A program made the position numbers and the translations under genes. A DNA stretch of 24,222 nt from Deltaproteobacteria bacterium RBG_13_52_11 (GTDB taxonomy: Bacteria > Desulfobacterota > B13-G15 > RBG-16-54-18), in the NCBI GenBank assembly GCA_001797745.1, contig MGQF01000094.1, positions 1 to 24,222 of the forward strand. The letters run 5' to 3'. Position 1 is the stretch's first letter, and each line of letters starts with the position of its first letter. The notes beneath the pieces are model-generated. The model saw only the letters and a program-made list of their open reading frames with translations, did no database searches and had not been told where the DNA came from. This document shows positions 21,459 to 24,222 of the stretch, in pieces.

Positions 21459-21869
21459 CTAATTTCTCGATGTTGAATTTGGGCTACTAAGTACTTTTTT
21501 GCGCATTTTTTCAAGTTGCCTTGTAGTTTTCCAAAGCAGTACTATCACCCAGATAAAAGCTACTAATTTAATTACTTTGGTTATATTCAATAGAATAATA
21601 GTTGAGCTCCCATAAGAAGGTGAAGTAATGCCCTGGATTATCAATAATAAAACGTAGATGAAAAGCGAAGTTATAAATAATATTACTGCAATTTTGTGTA
21701 TTTTCCATAGGCGTATTGCGGCTATAACATAAAATACCACTGTTGCTATTCCCGATATGGCAATTAAAGCAATTGGCGCAATATAATTTCCTTCTGAATT
21801 TTCAGCAGAGGATAAGACAGACAAGATGTATGTTACTATGCCGAAAATTGCGAGTGCCTTATTTTTCAT
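21459..21869 (-). CDS. Small four-helix membrane protein, unknown
   Basis: The 136-aa product has four hydrophobic stretches at about residues 5-21, 28-53, 59-80 and 90-112, with a basic C-terminal tail (WKTTRQLEKMRKKVL). No motif identifies it. AGGGTATT lies immediately before the ATG. The gene is AT-rich, in line with its neighbours, and is unlinked to the upstream plus-strand cluster. It lies between the HNH-like gene (85 nt away) and the exported protein. Confidence 0.55.
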   Translation of the reverse strand: MKNKALAIFGIVTYILSVLSSAENSEGNYIAPIALIAISGIATVVFYVIAAIRLWKIHKIAVILFITSLFIYVLLLIIQGITSPSYGSSTIILLNITKVIKLVAFIWVIVLLWKTTRQLEKMRKKVLSSPNSTSRN

Positions 21870-22014
21870 AATACCCTCGCTATTATAAAAAAATAAAATT
21901 TAGCTGACTACTTCTTTGGGGTCAAGGGGTTCGGCCATTATTTCTTATTCTTCTGCTCCTTGCACTTCCAATTCAGGGGAGAAGTTGGTGTTCAATTTTT
22001 TTTAACGGGGTTCC

Positions 22015-22464
22015 TTACTGGCATCCTTTGCCAATAATCGCAGCCGCATTTGTGACGGCGACCATTACGAGGTTCGCCTGACGCGCCAGACTTTTGGGCA
22101 ATAAGGGTAGCGCGAGGGATAAGTTTGCGACCTGCTGCTCATTACTCGACCGGTATTGTTGAATGAGTGGTTCGACAATTTTTTGTTTAGTAGCTGTCGG
22201 AGACTTAGACAGTTGTTGCAACCGACACAGGCCAGACAGCGAAAGAGAATTGTCCTCAAGCGCCATCGCAGCAGCAAAGAATAGCGTTGTCCCCAGCTTC
22301 TCCTGCGCGGTCATCCGAGAACGTATGGGCTCTGCTGCTTGAGCGTACAGATTCAGAGCTTGCGTGATCTGGGCAGATGCTTCTGCTAACTGAGTGGCTT
22401 GGTCTTGTGCACAAGCAGGAAAAGCCAGCCCTACTAGTACCAGTAGTAAGATCAGAAAGCGCAT
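22015..22464 (-). CDS. Exported Ala/Gln/Leu-rich protein, unknown
   Basis: The 149-aa product starts MRFLILLLVLVGLAFPACAQ, a typical Sec signal peptide with a likely cut after ACA (about residue 19). The mature part is helical and rich in Ala, Gln and Leu, with two cysteines (C80 and C148) that could form a disulfide. The rest resembles no family that I can name. AGGAGGGTGATAAA before the ATG is a very good ribosome-binding site. Base composition is closer to the main genome than in its neighbours. Product localisation is inferred as periplasmic or extracellular. Confidence 0.6.
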   Translation of the reverse strand: MRFLILLLVLVGLAFPACAQDQATQLAEASAQITQALNLYAQAAEPIRSRMTAQEKLGTTLFFAAAMALEDNSLSLSGLCRLQQLSKSPTATKQKIVEPLIQQYRSSNEQQVANLSLALPLLPKSLARQANLVMVAVTNAAAIIGKGCQ

Positions 22465-22595
22465 TTTATCACCCTCCTCTCACGTTCTTTATGTGCCGAC
22501 TATAAACTTCCAGTCGCTGAGTCTCCGCATAACTATCAGTAGACTGACCAGTTCCAATAAGCCGTTATCAGTTATTGTCGCTAAGTAATGTTTTT

Positions 22596-23243
22596 TTACA
22601 GTTTGATACCAAACCCCTTAGGAATCCTCCAGGCTGTAATGACTGCCAAGATGACCCACAATATGTCGAATCCACTTAGCGTTAATTCAATATGATCAAG
22701 AAAGAATTGGATAACCTCCTGTGAAAATATAGATAGATTGGAGGCTACCGCTACACCATATTCTTTTGCTAGCGTTTCTTTTAGGTAATGGAAAAAGAAG
22801 AAATATTTACCTACAAAAATGCCTAAAATACTCGAAAAAACTGCTATAACCTGAAGGGGAAGTCCTCTTTTACCCTTTGAGAAAAGCAGCACAGCAAAGC
22901 CACATAGCCCACCTATCCCCAATGCCATAAAACCAATCTCATAGTTGGTCACAATCACTATCAATCCCCAAATTACTCCCCCCACCACAGCCGCCAAGAC
23001 GCCACCAAGTAGGGCGGGTAGTAATAAGCTAGAAGTGAATTCTGTCTCTTTCGTGGCTTTTACAATTTGCGTATGAACTGTTTCCACTAAGTGCGAAGCA
23101 TCACTTTTATTAATTCCCATTTCCACCAGCTTTTGGGTTATGACGGATTTGTCAGATCCGGCTTTCATTTGTTTGATTATGAAAGCATAAAGCTTCTCTA
23201 TTGCTTCTTTTTCTTTTTCCGAAACATCCGTAACTTTTTTCAT
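22596..23243 (-). CDS. Four-helix membrane protein with N-terminal helical domain, unknown
   Basis: The 215-aa product has a soluble charged N-terminal part (residues about 1-68; the pattern IIKQMKAG-SDKSVITQKLVEMG, helix-turn-helix-like repeats, resembles short domains fused to membrane proteins) and four hydrophobic segments at about 72-98, 102-121, 129-152 and 192-206. GIGGLCGFAVLL and GKYFFFFHYL are visible but give no name. AAGGGG precedes the ATG. The gene is AT-rich and read away from the rRNA operon, with a terminator 94 nt upstream that isolates it from read-through. Confidence 0.6.
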   Translation of the reverse strand: MKKVTDVSEKEKEAIEKLYAFIIKQMKAGSDKSVITQKLVEMGINKSDASHLVETVHTQIVKATKETEFTSSLLLPALLGGVLAAVVGGVIWGLIVIVTNYEIGFMALGIGGLCGFAVLLFSKGKRGLPLQVIAVFSSILGIFVGKYFFFFHYLKETLAKEYGVAVASNLSIFSQEVIQFFLDHIELTLSGFDILWVILAVITAWRIPKGFGIKL

Positions 23244-23336
23244 AGCAGATTACCCCTTATGATTTTCCTATTTATTAAATTAACTTAGTTCAAATTTAAG
23301 ATTTTTATTTAGAAAGCTTCAGCGGTGCTAAATACA

Positions 23337-23371
23337 AAAGCCCCCAGGGGCATATAACCCCTAGAGGCTTT
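23337..23371 (-). terminator. Second terminator downstream of the rRNA/tRNA operon
   Basis: A 14-bp stem with two mismatches (AAAGCC...GGCTTT around AGGGG/CCCCT, 7-nt loop) is followed on the minus strand by TTTTGTATTT. It lies about 125 nt beyond the terminator at 23495 and upstream of the membrane gene at 22596-23243, so it may serve as a back-up stop. Confidence 0.6.
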
Positions 23372-23494
23372 ATATTGGCACCTTCCTTAAACCTTTTTCC
23401 ATCAATCCCCCAGGTGATTAGAAATTAGGTTATTGGGTTACTTAGGGCCTTGAGAAATATACGCAAAACTTAGGTCAAAAGGCAGGATTTGTCA

Positions 23495-23521
23495 ATAAAA
23501 AAGGCTAGGCAAAATAGCCTA
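23495..23521 (-). terminator. Intrinsic terminator of the rRNA/tRNA operon
   Basis: On the minus strand AGGCTA (23520-23515), a 7-nt loop and TAGCCT (23507-23502) are followed by TTTTTTATT. It begins 17 nt after the end of tRNA-Cys. The stretch from 23372 to 23494 shows nothing else recognisable. Confidence 0.8.
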
Positions 23522-23531
23522 ACCCATTGAA
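23518..23531 (-). repeat. 14-nt inverted repeat, right copy
   Basis: CCTAACCCATTGAA (plus strand) is the reverse complement of the left copy at 20558-20571. It overlaps the terminator stem at 23515-23520 and lies 7 nt from the tRNA-Cys 3' end. See the left copy. Confidence 0.35.
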
Positions 23532-23537
23532 ATCATT

Positions 23538-23612
23538 TGGAGGCGGCGACCGGATTTGAACCGGTGAATAACGGTTTTGCAGACCGTCGCCTTACCACTT
23601 GGCTACGCCGCC
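23538..23612 (-). tRNA. tRNA-Cys (anticodon GCA)
   Basis: A full cloverleaf reads on the minus strand: acceptor GGCGGCG paired with CGCCGCC, anticodon stem-loop ACGGT-CTGCAAA-ACCGT, T-arm ACCGG-TTCGAAT-CCGGT, discriminator T and an encoded CCA at 23538-23540. The length is 75 nt including CCA. It lies just downstream of tRNA-Gly in the same operon. Confidence 0.97.
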
Positions 23613-23614
23613 TC

Positions 23615-23689
23615 TGGAGCGGGAAACGGGATTTGAACCCGCGACTTCGACCTTGGCAAGGTCGCACTCTACCGCTGAGTTATTCCCGC
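23615..23689 (-). tRNA. tRNA-Gly (anticodon GCC)
   Basis: On the minus strand the acceptor GCGGGAA pairs with TTCCCGC, the anticodon loop is CTTGCCAAG, and the T-arm is GCGGG-TTCAAAT-CCCGT. The discriminator T and CCA are encoded. It is separated from tRNA-Cys by only two bases, so processing of a joint precursor is likely. Confidence 0.97.
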
Positions 23690-23760
23690 TCACATACACA
23701 GGGGCCAGAACGCAAGAAAGATCCTCTTTTTGTCCTGACCCCCTTTCTCAATAACATAAG

Positions 23761-23878
23761 TTCCCGGCAACGACCTACTCTCCCACCCCTTAGGGGGCAG
23801 TACCATCGGCGCAGGAGGGCTTAACTGCCGTATTCGGAATGGTAACGGGTGTTTCCCCTCCGCCATGGTCACCGGAAA
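23761..23878 (-). rRNA. rrf: 5S ribosomal RNA
   Basis: On the minus strand the sequence runs from TTTCCGGTGACC to GTTGCCGGGAA. The two ends pair as helix I, and the interior has the conserved CACCCGTTACCATTCCGAA and GAGAGTAGG segments of 5S rRNA. The length is about 118 nt. It follows the 23S gene as expected. Confidence 0.96.
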
Positions 23879-23960
23879 CATCTCTTTATCACCTCAAAGA
23901 ACAATCAGCAATCTATAAACCACATAGGGGAAACAGGCACAGCCTTGAGTCGTAAAATTA

Positions 23961-24222
<262 letters not shown>

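Noticed and set aside
23537..23824. 95-codon plus-strand frame over the tRNA genes
   Set aside because: It is the well-known kind of false protein made by translating tRNA antisense sequence (pattern like GFEPVNNG and RDLNPRLRPWQGR).

Overview
The window is a stretch of bacterial chromosome, apparently from a deep-branching Gram-negative anaerobe or thermophile. A Desulfobacterota-like or related lineage is my best guess, and it is weakly held. It rests on the tuf-S10-spc-alpha gene order, on zinc-binding forms of S4, S14, L24, L36 and adenylate kinase, on an adenosine-specific kinase of a type common in thermophiles and archaea, and on frequent GTG/TTG starts. No 16S sequence is present, so the lineage cannot be fixed.

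Positions 1-14360 (+) hold one uninterrupted translation superoperon: the tail of tuf, then rpsJ-rplC-rplD-rplW-rplB-rpsS-rplV-rpsC-rplP-rpmC-rpsQ (S10 block), rplN-rplX-rplE-rpsN-rpsH-rplF-rplR-rpsE-rpmD-rplO-secY-adk (spc block), and infA-rpmJ-rpsM-rpsK-rpsD-rpoA-rplQ (alpha block). Genes overlap or lie within about 40 nt of each other, most with a clear Shine-Dalgarno sequence. No internal terminator was seen. The map gene that often sits between adk and infA is missing.

Positions 14355-17675 (-) hold a tightly packed operon: gpsA, radC, a DHH-family phosphoesterase and an adenosine-specific kinase. It runs head-on into rplQ, and the two 3' ends overlap by 6 nt.

Positions 17753-20528 (+) hold the most unusual part. 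Two paralogous genes encode a single-pass membrane protein with a conserved small beta-rich C-terminal domain. They have near-identical extended -10 promoters but unrelated N-termini: a Cys4 zinc ribbon in one and a Lys/Arg/Ser/Thr repeat tail in the other. They flank tatD and an isochorismatase-fold cysteine hydrolase. The second copy ends in a strong intrinsic terminator.

Positions 20530-23500 are visibly AT-rich and carry four minus-strand genes that I cannot name: a zinc-Cys/HNH-like protein, two multi-pass membrane proteins and one exported protein. They look like accessory DNA. A 14-nt inverted repeat lies at the two edges.

Positions 23495-24222 (-) are the distal end of an rRNA operon: the 3' end of 23S rRNA (window edge, including the sarcin-ricin loop), 5S rRNA, tRNA-Gly(GCC), tRNA-Cys(GCA) and a terminator. 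The rRNA operon and the ribosomal-protein superoperon point toward each other.
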